Position numbers and translations under genes: made by a program. The notes under the pieces are model-generated. The model saw only the letters and a list, made by a program, of their open reading frames with translations. It was not told the origin of the DNA and did no database searches. 64,000 bases of DNA from Hyposmocoma kahamanoa (lineage: Eukaryota > Arthropoda > Insecta > Lepidoptera > Cosmopterigidae). The stretch spans positions 11,217,873 through 11,281,872 of the forward strand of contig NW_020653726.1 of the NCBI RefSeq assembly GCF_003589595.1, in the 5' to 3' direction. This document shows, in pieces, positions 35,104 to 44,995 of this stretch (position 1 is the first letter of the stretch; the number at the start of each line of letters is the position of its first letter).

Positions 35104-38100
35104 TTATATATATTATATAATATGATATATATATAATATATATTATATATATATAATATATATATGTGTAAATTTGTATCTTTGTACGAAAAACACATAT
35201 TTGTCTAAGAAAGCCTGTGATGTGAAACCCGAATAGACATGTATACACCATACTTATAACTGCTAAATGCAGTAAAAGTTAACCAAATACCACTTGACAT
35301 TTAACTATTACACTTCAGTTTAATTAAAACAAAGCTGTAGAAGTGGTTAAATATAAATATTTTTTTCGAACTAATTTAACTATTACACTTCAGTTTAATT
35401 AAAACAAAGCTGTAGAAGTGGTTAAATATAAATATTTTTTTCGAACTAAACGAAATATTTGACAGGAAATAAGTTGTAATCTTCAGGATCAACATTCTTT
35501 ACTAAATTAATTTGTAACTTGACTTGTTTGTGACATATTTTATTGTTGTGTTAGTGCTGGACAGTACAGTATTTTACAGCACAGTACTTTAAGCTGGAAA
35601 CCTCAGATTGACTGCATTAGTCAGAAGATTATTGGTACCTTAGATCGTTCTACCAATTCAAACACTTTCTTCCCATCTCAACCAAAATCCTCTTAGTACA
35701 GGCCACTATTTTTCCTATCCTTGATTACGCTGATGTGTGTTATGCTGATATCACCTAGGAACTTCTCAACAAATTGGATCGCTTTATTTATGGACTTCGA
35801 AAATTTGATCACGTGTCCGCATGTTGCAATGAGCTGAAGTGGCTTACGATTCACCAGTGACTCTTTTAATTCCTTCTCACCGTACTGGTTTTCTTTCTAA
35901 CTCATTTACTCTTGAGGCAATACGACTCTGGAACGCTCTACCGCCCCATATTCAAAAAGCGCCGAATAAACTAGCTTTCAAACAATTAGTCCGTGATTTC
36001 ATATTGGAGTCTCAATCTACATCCCATTAGCCTGACATTGTTATATATAAATAAATATGTATATTAAATAAATATGTGTATGTATTATATATTATGTATT
36101 TATGTGTATATAGGTTGCTTATATAAGTATATAGTTAGTCATATAATATTATGTGCTATATTTATATTGAGTTTAAACTATATATCATAATTATTTATAA
36201 ACTTCTTCCTATCTGTTTTAATTATCAGGTTATGCACCTCTGTTAATTATTTTGAACCCAGCTCTCCGGTTGACTGGTAGAGAATGCCTAATGGCATTAA
36301 GTTTGCCCTTTGTACAGTTTTGTGTGCAATTAAGTTTAAATAAATAAATAAAAAAAAATATGAACTGTGGGTCATGAACAAGCTGGGCCACCAAAAATTC
36401 AAAACATTCTTGCTGTTTTAAACATTTATGTAGTCATAATAAATCATAACACGAAAATCACGTCGAGTGAGCTCCGTTGTTGCGAGCGAATTCCCGTCAG
36501 ATTATCTTCGTAAAATAAAAAATAATTCGATTTAAGAGATGTTATATTTTCAAATTTATTAGCAATTAACCTGCTTTTAAAACGTTGTATAACTGACCGT
36601 ATCTAACAAATGAGTAATGAGTATCTAATATTTTTTGGCATGACCCTCGTAAACTTATTGAAAGGAATACAGAAGTCAAGTTCTCAGATCTGAATACTGC
36701 ATGCAGTATTGAATTTAATAATAAGACTTGACTTCCATCTTCTTAGGTATGGTGTAAGGAGTTGCTATCCGCAACTCGGTTTAGCGCCTATTTCGCGTGT
36801 GATGGGTGCAGAGTCCTACTTGTTCCTCCCGAGTTCTTCCAAAAATCTCAGCATCCTTCTAGGTTCGCTAAAGACTTGGCAGAGACTTCGGCACTTCTAG
36901 GTATTTCGCCTTGTAGTTTGACATGCTAGAGTATTGTAGTAGGGTAGGGTATGCGTGGCTATTTCCTCCTCGTCTATGCATGCTTTGCATAGAGGGTTGT
37001 CCGTGATACCTAAATTGAAAAGATGTTTATTATATGGAACATGATCCGTTAAAGCGGCAGTTAGGGCATGGAGTTGTAGCCTGTCTATAACTTTAATTCT
37101 TATTTTATAAAATGTGTTAGAAACGTTGAATGCAGGCAATCCTGTAGGATTTAAATAATTACCATTTACAATTTTTTTTTTCAGCCGAATCTAATGTATT
37201 ACTGGGCTCACATGGAGCTGCCAGTATCTCAACCGCTCACTCCAGGTCGTCTGCACATGTGTGCTTGGCCACCGGATAAAGAAATTCAGCCGGAAACTAG
37301 CCACATCATAGAAAAAAACAGATTCTTCAGCCAAAACAACAATGAAGAAATTAATGACCTTGCGGAAGCAAAACGCATCATCTCACAACTTAAACAAAAG
37401 CTACAAGAACTAGAATATCAACTCGAAAAACTTAAATTAACAGCACAAATAGAATTACTCAGTAAAAATATAGATATAATAAATACGGAATCGAAATCAC
37501 ACCTTAAACCAGTTAAATGGGGTATAGCCAGCAAAGAGGTACAAACTTGCGATTTAGCCAGTGAACTAGATACGCTACATAACAATAAACCTGTGATAAA
37601 AATACCAGAAAATGATCCTTTAAGAACAAATGTACATAGTTTTGATATAAGTAGTGTTTATGAAAACGAAAAAGAAAATGAAATAAAAGCTGAAGTAACA
37701 TCTGAAAAACTTGAGAATTATTGTAAGTTAAACAAAAGTAGAGATATTAATAACTCTTTTCAAAAAGAAGAACCACCAGAGAACATAGAAAAATTATCAA
37801 ATACAACAAATAGTGAAAATTTACATGCCACATATTCAGAACTCACTACATCTGGTAGATTATACGAGAGCTCTTCAGATGCATCTTTTTGCAGTACATA
37901 TACATCATCAGAGTTAATTGACACCCTTACAGATTCTGATAGAAACAAATCAACTGAGACTAATCTGCAAAATCTTATTAACAACCAAGTTTTCTATACT
38001 TCAATTACTGAAAAACATTCCAAATCTAGCCAATCTGTGCCCTCTGAAGAGACAAATACAACAAACACATCAGATTACTCAACTTCAAAGTCCCAACTTG

Positions 38101-41100
38101 AAGCTGCAAATGACTGTTCTGTGTCTCGTAGTTTACATGAAGAAAATGCAATAGACCAGAAAGAGAAGGAAACGTCTATCAACAATGTATCGCTGTTACA
38201 AATAAGAACCAGCTCTCCTGAAACTTTGCAACAAACAACCAATACGTCCACCTTATCTAGAACGTGTACGTCGCCAACTACGAAATATTTTCCTTCCCCT
38301 CCCTTACTGCCGCCATTGCCAGAGATGGATTCGGTATCTTTTATTACGTCTGACAAACAGGTATCCCAGCCACTGGCAAGATCCGATCAAATATCATTTC
38401 CTGCCACCGAATCACCTTTACCTCCGCCTCCGAAGTCCGAAATTGCGTCACCTCCGCCACAAACGCAAGAGGCGGGCCCACCACCCCCACCGATGCCTGT
38501 GACGGGCCCATCTGTTCCACCTATGTCAGGCATGGGCCCACCTCCCCCACCGATGCCTGGGATGGGACCACCTCCCCCTCCGATGCCTGGGATGGGACCA
38601 CCTCCCCCTCCGATGCCCGGGATGTGCCCACCGCCTCCACCGATGCCTGGAATGGGTTCTTTACCGTTGCTCGTGCAGGGCACGGAATTAACGCCACCGA
38701 CATCTGGTCCACCACCGCCGCCTTTGCCAGGTGGAGGGCCCCCTCCTCCTCCTGGTACACAAGCAACCGGGCCTGTTCCATTTCCGGCGCCACCCGTGGG
38801 AGGATGGAATATGCAAAAAGCTAGTGAGTTTTTGAATTTAGGTAGCAATTAATACTTGTTCTGGCTCTGCACACATACACATAGAAGAGATTCATAATGT
38901 TGTATTTTACAGCATTGAGGAAGAATCCTGTGAAGCCATCTGCACCAATGAAACCGTTGTATTGGACTAGAATATTGGCGACGCCATTGCAACAAGCAAA
39001 CCACGGCGAACAAGATAACAACACATTAAAACCGTTATGGCTCGAAATAGAAGAAACAAGCTTAGATAATATTGATGAATTCACGGATCTTTTCTCGCGA
39101 CAAGTAGTCAAAGCACCAGTTAAGAAAAAAGTTGAAGTTAAGACCAAAATACAGCCGGTGAAAATTTTGGATAGCAAAAGATCTCAAAATGTTGGAATTC
39201 TTGCTCAAAGTTTACATGTAGAATTTTCTGAAATAGAAAATGCTATTTATAATTTTGATATGTCAGTTGTAAGTTTGGAAGCGTTACAACAGATTTATGA
39301 GCTGGTAAGATTATTCATAACGCACTTTTACACACTGTCCATAAACACTTACCTAAGTTTTCCATGTCTTAATGTAAAATTTGTTACAGCGAGCAACAGA
39401 AGAGGAATTAGCTTCTATAAAAGAGCACTTAAAGTGTAAACCTGAAACGCCTTTGGACAGACCCGAAGCGTTCTTGCACGATTTATCTAGCATCCCACAT
39501 TTCGCTGAACGTATTTCGTGTTTTATGTTCCAAGCAGAGTTCGAGGATGCTATTAGTACAACAATGCATAAGTTGGATAATTTGAAACATATTTGCGAGG
39601 TAAATGTATCCTAATAGATGATTTTGAATTCCTTTATCATGTTATGATTATAAGATTATGATTTTTAACCTTGATGCAAAAAGCGGAGAGTTATTTCCCG
39701 CCTTTAAGTTTCAAGCCGGTGTCTGTAGCATCGTAGCTCCCAAATGAATGGACTGATCTCAGTGGATTTTTTCATTTGCGGGCTAATTAAATCAGGATGG
39801 TTCTTATCTATGATAAGCAATGAATTACGAAGCTGGTAGGCTGCTAAGTTTAAAGATCGTCACCTCTTTTCCCAGTTCGTGTAGGGATCTCGTGTAGTAT
39901 AGATAGACTATATTTTTATAGTCTAACTGCAATACGTGTTGCGTATTGCTTGGTTAGCAATTAAGTTTGTTTTATTTTAAATTATATATTTTGTCATTCA
40001 TATTCTGGAGACCGAACAATAAACATATCTCTTTAAATAAACGTATTTCACTCTATCATCTACGTCCATCCTTTTTAAAATTCATCATTGAGCATCCAGG
40101 AAAGGTCAAGATCTCATATTAAAAAGGATGGACGTATGACAGAGTGAAATATGTTGATTTTTAAAAGACATATTTATTGTTCGGCCTCTTAGAATATGTG
40201 TGACAAAATATACAATTTAAAATAGAACATAAACTTAATTGCTAACCAAGCAATACGCACTACATGTTGCAGTTAGATTATAAATATAGTCTATCTATAC
40301 TACACTCCGTCATAAAATTTGTTTTAATTAGTGCTGAAATTAGATGTACTATTAAAATCTGATTACACTACAATAATCCGCTATTTTTGATCTGATGCTG
40401 CAATTAAGTACAGTCTGCGGACTACCCATCTCCTCACCTACTAACAGCAGAATAGAAGTGTATGGTGACGAGGGTCTGTTGAAGGTGGACACAGGAACTA
40501 AACTATAGGTAGACCCTCCGAGATTGTAATCATTGTATTGGACTCGACGAGTAGTAGACAGGCAGACAGTTATTTTGTTGACTATTAGAGTACGCTGTTT
40601 TGGGTCGAGGGTTTTTAAATGTTAAGTTTCTATTTGTTACAGTTCCTTATGACAAGTGAACCTTTAAAGAAGTTATTTGCGATCATCCTAACGCTCGGCA
40701 ATTACATGAATGGCGGCAATGGACAACGCGGACAAGCCGACGGGTTTGGTTTGGAGATACTTGCAAAATTGAAAGATGTCAAGGTAATTGCGTTTTTGAT
40801 AACTTATCCTTGTTAACTGTGCATCTACCGTGAGTTTACAGGGATTGTTTTCGCTAGCGTCAGCGTAAAATACATGGTTGAAACACTGGACTCAAAAATA
40901 CACGGCCGAGATCGATTACGTTCACACGCAGACGTGGTAATTAGTCCAATCATGGACCAACTCAAGATGACAGCTAATAGTGATACAAGACATCGTAGTC
41001 GAGTACCTGTTGCTACACCAGATGTCGCGACGAGCACTAAATGGCTATTGTAACTAATTTGTTTTACATTGACAAGCTGCAATTTTTCAGCGCTACCCTA

Positions 41101-43977
41101 ATTTCTAGTGATAACAAACAAATCAACTAGATGGCGTTTATTGCACATTTTTATGAATAGGACTGATCTATTCTTTAATTTTGTTTCGGATTAACGCCAT
41201 TTACCCGTATTAGGAAGCGTTCATTTATAATTATTTTTTAACACACAATGCCATTTATTGACACGCATATTTGTCAAAGTTCTGAAAATAAATAAAATAA
41301 AATAGCTCTTGATCAATATTTGAATATTACAAGGTAAAAAACTGATTTCTTATATTTAAGAGGAATTAATTGTGATATCCACGGCCATTTGCATAATATA
41401 AACTACTTCCAGGCTAACAGATTAGAGTGACCGTCAGGATGGCTGGTTGCCTGTGGCGTCTGGCACTGAGTGTAGATTCAAGAATTGCTACATATTTGCT
41501 ACCTTTTCTAAATAATTGCTACCTTTGATATATTCGGAGAAATTTGAAAAGATAATTGACCCGCCATTCTGATATCTGGATGGCTGGTCGCCACTTTGTT
41601 CAGCATGAAGGGAGCAGATTTTCTAGAAGTATGTATTACCTACCAATAATTGGTACTTATTTGCTACTTTCACGATTTACAGGTATACGCTCCCTATCTA
41701 CATTAGTTAAAAAAATATAAACAATTGAAAATTTTACGAAGAAGTGCCAACGCCTGCCCTTTATAATATGCCAATAAAGAGCACTAAAGACTTGCTTTTT
41801 TTAATTTAATCAGGCACTTCGTAAAATTTTCAATCGTTTATATTTTTTAAAATTATCTGATAGAATGGCTGGTCAATTATTTTTTTAAATTTCTCAGACT
41901 ATATCAAAGCTAGCAATTATTTAGAAAAGGTAGCAAATAGGTAGCAATTCTTGAATATACACTCAGTGCCAGATGCCACAGGCGACCAGCCATCCTGACG
42001 GTCACCAGATCAGATCAGCACCATCTGGAGTTTAGACCTTTTTCAGAATTACGGTCTGTAGTGTGGTGATCAGCAGTCCTCTTTGAGATATTGGTTCAAT
42101 CTAACAAATTACCTCCAAATGTAAAATGTTCCACTATCAATAGTAACTTTATGTGTCTATCTACATCTTAGAGATCTTTGAAATCAGAAAAAAAGTTTTT
42201 CAACTATGTGTTCGTAAATATACTAAGAATTATTAATAGCCAGGTTTTGTTTATTAATAAACTTGTAACGTGTTTCATTTAACAGTCGAAACAATCCAAC
42301 GTGACACTACTACATTTCATAGTGCGAACATACATGCGATCCTGCGGCGGCGCGTTGGCGCCGGCCTGTGTACTGCCGATACCGGAGCCAGGCGACGTGG
42401 CGCGGGCGGCGGCCATCGACTTCGCCGACGTGGGAGCAAACCTTGCTACGCTGCAGAATCAATTAGAGTGTAGGTACACATGACATGTATAAACAGAAAA
42501 ATTACAATAAATAATTTTTATGATATTTTACCCTTTAACAAATGGTCAACATAACCTTCGTCACACGGCATTGTCACACGATTATAAACGGATAGACAGC
42601 GTGGTGTTTACACGATATGTTTTCATGCTTTTAAAAGACAGATAGCCGCAGTTTTAACACAGCAATCCCCCCTGAGAACACGTCTGTGATGGGTCCACGC
42701 TTTGTTGCATACAGGACGCCAACGGCTTTGCTGCCGGAAGAACACAAGGTATGGGGTTCATCCAACGAATGAAGAAGTAGTGCGTACAAACACATATTTG
42801 AAAAGTTATATGAAAAACCGAGAAACGAAGAAACGGGCTCTTGTTCCTCTAGATATCAGTAAATCGTTGTCCACAGAAGATTCGCCGGTCATTTTGAATT
42901 AATGAAATCCTTCCAAAAGACACATCAACACAAAATGCCACTTGTTCGGTGACTAAGTATTCGATAAAAAGTATGTCTTCGCGCCATATGAAAGAGATGC
43001 ATTAATACCATGCGCCACTGCACACCGAACAAGTTCATTCGATTTGCTTGACAAACCCGTTGCGTATTCGATAAACGTATAGATCTGTGTGCGTTTTTTT
43101 TTGCAGGGTAAACGCCGTATGAACGATTCTATATCAAGGTATGCGCCACTTTGTATTCGGTAAGATTTATACTGCAAAAAAATTTGCAGCACAATGCCGT
43201 GTGAACGGAGGTTAAGGCTTCTATTTGTATAAAATATTTTACGAAATTTACCATGAATTTAATATAATAATGGTGATTATTATCAACAAACACTAGATTG
43301 AATATGGCATGCATTTTGTTACACCCTATGTACAGAGTACTTCGCTAAAATTCCCATCCCACAATTTAAACGGTTTCTATTATATTTCAGCATGTAAAGA
43401 GAAGACGAAGACCGTACTAGAAACGGATGTTCAATCGCACAGCCCAGAAGAGTTTCCTAACGAAAATAAAAAGCGTCTAGAAGTATTTAAAGACAAAATG
43501 ACAACGTTCATAAACGCGGCGGAGGAGAAATTAAAGACTGAACACGAAAATTTAGAAGAATGTCGATCAAAGTTTAGATCAACTGTTAAATTTTATCAAT
43601 ATTCGTCCAAAGTCGGCAAAGCGGACGAATGTGAGCCTCAAGAATTTTTTACTTTATGGATATCGTTTTGTAGTGACTTTAAAGACATTTTCAAGAAGGA
43701 GGAACAAATAGCTATAAAAGAAAAGTTAGTATGAAATCTCTGTGTGATGGAGTGTCATTTATTTGCAATAATATTATGTCTAAGAGTTATATTTGTGTAA
43801 CGACAAATCCGAACGCCCCTACGAGACACGAAGTATGTAATACATTTTATTTCTGTTTTTTCCAGATTAAAAGAAGCCAAAAGAATGCAGGAGGAGAGAA
43901 AAACTTGTACCCAACCGAAAAAAGAAGGTGGCTTGAAGGCGCGCTTACAAAAATTATCTAATGCTAGGAAAAGCTAA
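24723..43977 (+). CDS. capu: Cappuccino-like formin (FMN family), ten coding exons
   Basis: An actin nucleator and elongator. Exons by hand: 24723-25572, 26384-26548, 30308-30483, 37185-38823, 38913-39304, 39390-39599, 40643-40783, 42286-42469, 43391-43724, 43866-43977; all have GT/AG sites, phases close, and the product is 1400 aa. The N-terminus (MGNSQTNEK) has a possible myristoylation glycine, as in FMN2. Residues 1-283 are polar and low-complexity. Exons 2-3 carry a conserved leucine-rich block ([12 protein letters not shown]...[12 protein letters not shown]). A coiled coil spans about 451-495, and the FH1 polyproline region about 766-933 (profilin binding). FH2 starts at MKPLYWTRI (about 957) and includes [20 protein letters not shown] and [11 protein letters not shown]. 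The basic tail ([16 protein letters not shown]) is where Drosophila capu binds Spire. No Rho-binding domain is seen, as expected for this family. A non-coding 5' exon may be missed. Confidence 0.93.
25573..26383 (+). other. Formin intron 1
   Basis: A GTCAGT donor at 25,573 and a TTATTCCAGCAG acceptor. No repeat or coding frame was recognised inside. Confidence 0.7.
27213..27635 (+). CDS. 140-aa ORF within formin intron 2, unknown
   Basis: An ATG-started frame of 140 codons lies in AT-rich intron sequence where such length is unusual. The product ([14 protein letters not shown]...[14 protein letters not shown]...[12 protein letters not shown]) shows no signal peptide, membrane segment or family I know. 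The frame ends within TTTATGTAAGTAA, so a strong donor (GTAAGT) overlaps its stop, and TTATGCAG at its start resembles an acceptor. Used as an exon between formin exons 2 and 3 it would break the phase, so it is not a simple cassette exon. It may be a retroelement domain, an exon of something else, or chance. Confidence 0.3.
   Translation: MQLATNRVNFTTSSVAQFNYARFLTKSQSPQKGITDIVTVLGVHSDSFAALDKTLFQCKITKNRSLVLFVPLKNVEFNIRKPKNWFRIKLTQVRHFSIECDFQTGEMIWISDNNVAQCCDNIIYYCIGSSEKKMFKNLCK
27777..27891 (-). mobile_element. MITE family M1, copy 1
   Basis: Terminal inverted repeats of the form GTCAAGAGCACGTCAAGCTT flank about 65 bp. The left end here is slightly diverged. The interior (CTTAAGATCTAAATCCAACTC) matches copy 2 at 51,622 in reverse orientation. 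There is no coding content. Confidence 0.8.
28064..28175 (-). repeat. LINE 3' tail with A-tract
   Basis: A run of T (A on the minus strand) at 28,065-28,080 is followed by GCATTTGACCTCCATCTCAC and GGAAAGTGACGATGAGGTCG, the reverse complement of the LINE 3' region at about 5555-5610. It is a 5'-truncated insertion in formin intron 2. Confidence 0.6.
28430..29060. other. Intron stretch with reiterated AAGTCC motif
   Basis: The hexamer AAGTCC recurs at irregular spacing (for example ATAAGTCCATTTAAG, CCTAAGTCCCCCTTAGTCC, TTAAGTCCAC, CTCAAGTCCCG, CCTAAGTCCTAAAG, TCTAAGTCCAAT). There is no regular period and no frame. It may be a decayed repeat array. Confidence 0.3.
29400..29672 (-). pseudogene. 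Penelope-like element, GIY-YIG region fragment
   Basis: The minus frame reads [20 protein letters not shown], then [34 protein letters not shown] and [20 protein letters not shown]. The KEHI..H..AEH..LAKE..REAI layout and the closing N.DG(F/Y)..P.W.P motif are typical of the C-terminal GIY-YIG endonuclease of Penelope-like retroelements. The reverse transcriptase part is absent. The fragment lies in formin intron 2. Confidence 0.65.
29773..29945. repeat. Inverted repeat with GAAACGTCGG core, Penelope-type terminal sequence
   Basis: AGGAAATGAAACTATTTTTC at 29,773 is inverted at about 29,923-29,942. Between them lies GACCTGTAAAGGGCCCGAAA followed by CGTCGG. A CTG-stem-GAAACGTC layout recalls the hammerhead-ribozyme-like core of Penelope terminal repeats, but CTGATGA is degenerate here, so no active ribozyme is claimed. 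Confidence 0.4.
31395..31960 (-). pseudogene. Mariner transposase remnant
   Basis: Minus frames, broken by many stops and shifts, read [20 protein letters not shown] (first catalytic D motif), a G(H)IATV block, [16 protein letters not shown] (second D motif), [11 protein letters not shown] (third D motif) and [18 protein letters not shown] (C-terminus). The order matches a mariner transposase of a different subfamily from the intact copy at 21,586. It abuts the 3' end of the LINE copy at 31,961. Confidence 0.75.
31961..33545 (-). pseudogene. Jockey/CR1-group LINE ORF2 fragment
   Basis: On the minus strand the frame runs from a basic segment ([20 protein letters not shown]) through [55 protein letters not shown] (catalytic D), [20 protein letters not shown] and [13 protein letters not shown] (YADD catalytic pair), ending in [19 protein letters not shown]. 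At least two frameshifts (near 33,260 and 32,490) and a stop near 32,262 break it. The endonuclease domain is missing. An A-tract lies immediately at its 3' side. Formin intron 3. Confidence 0.85.
33690..34620 (+). pseudogene. Second, unrelated LINE RT fragment
   Basis: The plus frame reads [30 protein letters not shown] (degenerate DD motif), then [20 protein letters not shown] and, after shifts, KFLGVTIDQ and [17 protein letters not shown]. This is the palm and thumb of a LINE RT of another clade, heavily decayed and lacking both ends. Confidence 0.65.
35063..35166. repeat. (TA)n microsatellite
   Basis: About 100 bp of imperfect TA repeat, self-complementary on both strands; frames across it are artefacts. 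Confidence 0.95.
35300..35449. repeat. Perfect 75-bp tandem duplication
   Basis: The 75-bp unit starting TTTAACTATTACACTTCAG and ending TTTTTTCGAACTAA occurs twice head to tail with no difference that I can see, which suggests a recent duplication (or an assembly artefact). Confidence 0.9.
35575..36355 (+). pseudogene. LINE C-terminus, 3' UTR and A-rich tail
   Basis: Plus-strand sequence starts at the block corresponding to [16 protein letters not shown] of the minus copy at 31,961-33,545, overlaps it by about 120 bp and extends the ORF to its natural end ([37 protein letters not shown], stop at about 36,030). A 3' region and an A-rich tail (AAATAAATAAATAAAAAAAA) follow at about 36,340. It has frameshifts. 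Same family as the minus copy, opposite orientation. Confidence 0.75.
36740..37139 (-). pseudogene. LINE RNase H tail with CxxC-type zinc motif
   Basis: The minus frame reads [40 protein letters not shown] and [12 protein letters not shown], the C-terminal segment of a LINE ORF2 (G.CPLN.HL...LCR.C..EEE..H.L..C). A decayed block follows towards 36,740. It ends just upstream of formin exon 4. Confidence 0.7.
38529..38648 (+). repeat. FH1 polyproline tandem repeat (4 x 30 bp)
   Basis: Four in-frame 30-bp units encode [10 protein letters not shown] (the last reads [10 protein letters not shown]) inside formin exon 4. Two units are identical at DNA level apart from one base. This is the profilin-binding FH1 region, where copy number sets the count of profilin sites. 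More irregular proline blocks flank it. Confidence 0.95.
39893..40304. mobile_element. 412-bp near-perfect hairpin element in formin intron 6
   Basis: Arms of about 185 bp (39,893-40,077 and 40,118-40,304) are inverted copies, from TGTAGTATAGATAGACTATA at the outer ends to GTCCATCCTTTTTAA next to a loop of about 40 nt. A few mismatches and small indels separate them. No target duplication is clear. This is a foldback-type MITE; in the formin pre-mRNA it would form a long double-stranded stem. Confidence 0.85.
41190..42100. repeat. Interspersed repeat, copy B (interrupted)
   Basis: This matches copy A at 1690-2040 in the same orientation but is split by the 41,427-42,005 insertion. It lies in formin intron 7. 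Confidence 0.65.
41427..42005. mobile_element. 579-bp long-TIR element with 9-bp duplication (MULE-like)
   Basis: The ends are GTGACCGTCAGGATGGCTGG in inverted orientation, with inverted arms of roughly 150 bp (CACTGAGTGTA, CAAGAATTGCTACATATTTG) and further inverted blocks inside (ATTGAAAATTTTACGAAG). Flanking sequences CAGATTAGA (41,418-41,426) and CAGATCAGA (42,006-42,014) differ at one base, consistent with a 9-bp target duplication as made by Mutator-like elements. No transposase frame is present. The host is repeat copy B. Confidence 0.75.
42554..43212. mobile_element. TIR element of uncertain superfamily in formin intron 8
   Basis: The ends are ACCTTCG-TCACACGGCATTG and, inverted, ACCTCCGTTCACACGGCATT, each next to TA. 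The interior has a 66-codon frame ([20 protein letters not shown], with a VHP motif reminiscent of PIF/Harbinger proteins) and two TGCGCCACT-type subrepeats. It is non-autonomous as far as can be seen. Confidence 0.55.
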
Positions 43978-44230
43978 GCTTCTTTTATATATGTAATGTC
44001 ATAGTATTCGCACAAAGATTTAACATTTTATTATCATTCCTTTTAGTTGAATTTTGAAATGCTTTCCTCTGTAAATGTACCTGAATGCTATAGTAAACAA
44101 TTAATTTTAAATATGTATAAATTATACAGAAATTACAACTATTTACGATGATTTGGAAAACCATGTCGCACACACGACACCAAATATTGTCGTAACTCAG
44201 AATTGTGCAATTGAGAAAACACGATTTGAA

Positions 44231-44263
44231 AATAAAAAAATAGAATGAAACCAATATAATAAA
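44231..44263 (+). terminator. Candidate formin polyadenylation signals
   Basis: AATAAA at 44,231 and again at 44,258, about 250-280 bp after the formin stop codon at 43,977. These are the first canonical signals downstream. Confidence 0.5.
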
Positions 44264-44776
44264 TAATATCGTTACAAATACTCTCGTTTATAAATGGATA
44301 AATTAAGTATTAAATGTATAAATGAAAATAATCACATTATTCGCAATAAGACGCATTCAGTATTTTTTATTTTATTTTATCCAATTCCACAATTTCGAGT
44401 TACGACAGTATATGGTTTCATGTGCTATTTATAGAAGTGTAAGCTAGGCGAATGACGCTCAAACGTGTTGTTGATGAATCCTATGAATATTCGAAAACAT
44501 TGGTCCCAATTGGTTTCAGCTTTGCAAGTCAGGGCTAATTTAATAGAACATAGCTTATGTGCAGTTTTTGTTATCCTAATGTGGATTCTGTTGTTAAAAA
44601 AATGTTGACTAAGAGACTAACCAACCCTTTTTTACTTAACTTAATGTCAATGCTCGGTGGTCGATGGAAATAAATGACAATATTCTTTTGAAAGATTTCT
44701 AGCATTATTGGCTATGTCTAGGAAGTACACCTTATTTTGAAATAAAGTACTTTTGGTTCAACATATCATATGCTGC

Positions 44777-44995
44777 TTAAAAGTAAAACCACATAAGTGA
44801 CATTTTCCACAAAAAATCTTTAAATTATGTAAGTACCTGTTGTAAGAAAATTACCATCTTTCTGTAGATAAAACTCTAAGTTTATAGCTTTTATGTTATT
44901 GAGGTTCATGTGTAAAAAGATAGTGATTTTATTACCATGGCTATATTAATTAAAGAGTTTTTGTTTAAAATGTCACTTGTGGTTTTACCTTTAAA
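44777..44995. mobile_element. 219-bp MITE-like inverted repeat
   Basis: TTAAAAGTAAAACCACATAA at the left end and its inverted counterpart (AAATGTCACTTGTGGTTTTA) at the right end form TIRs of about 25 bp around an AT-rich core. It lies between formin and Nepro. Confidence 0.65.

Noticed and set aside
38387..38848. 153-codon minus-strand frame opposite the formin FH1
   Set aside because: Glycine-rich shadow of the proline codons of the FH1 region.
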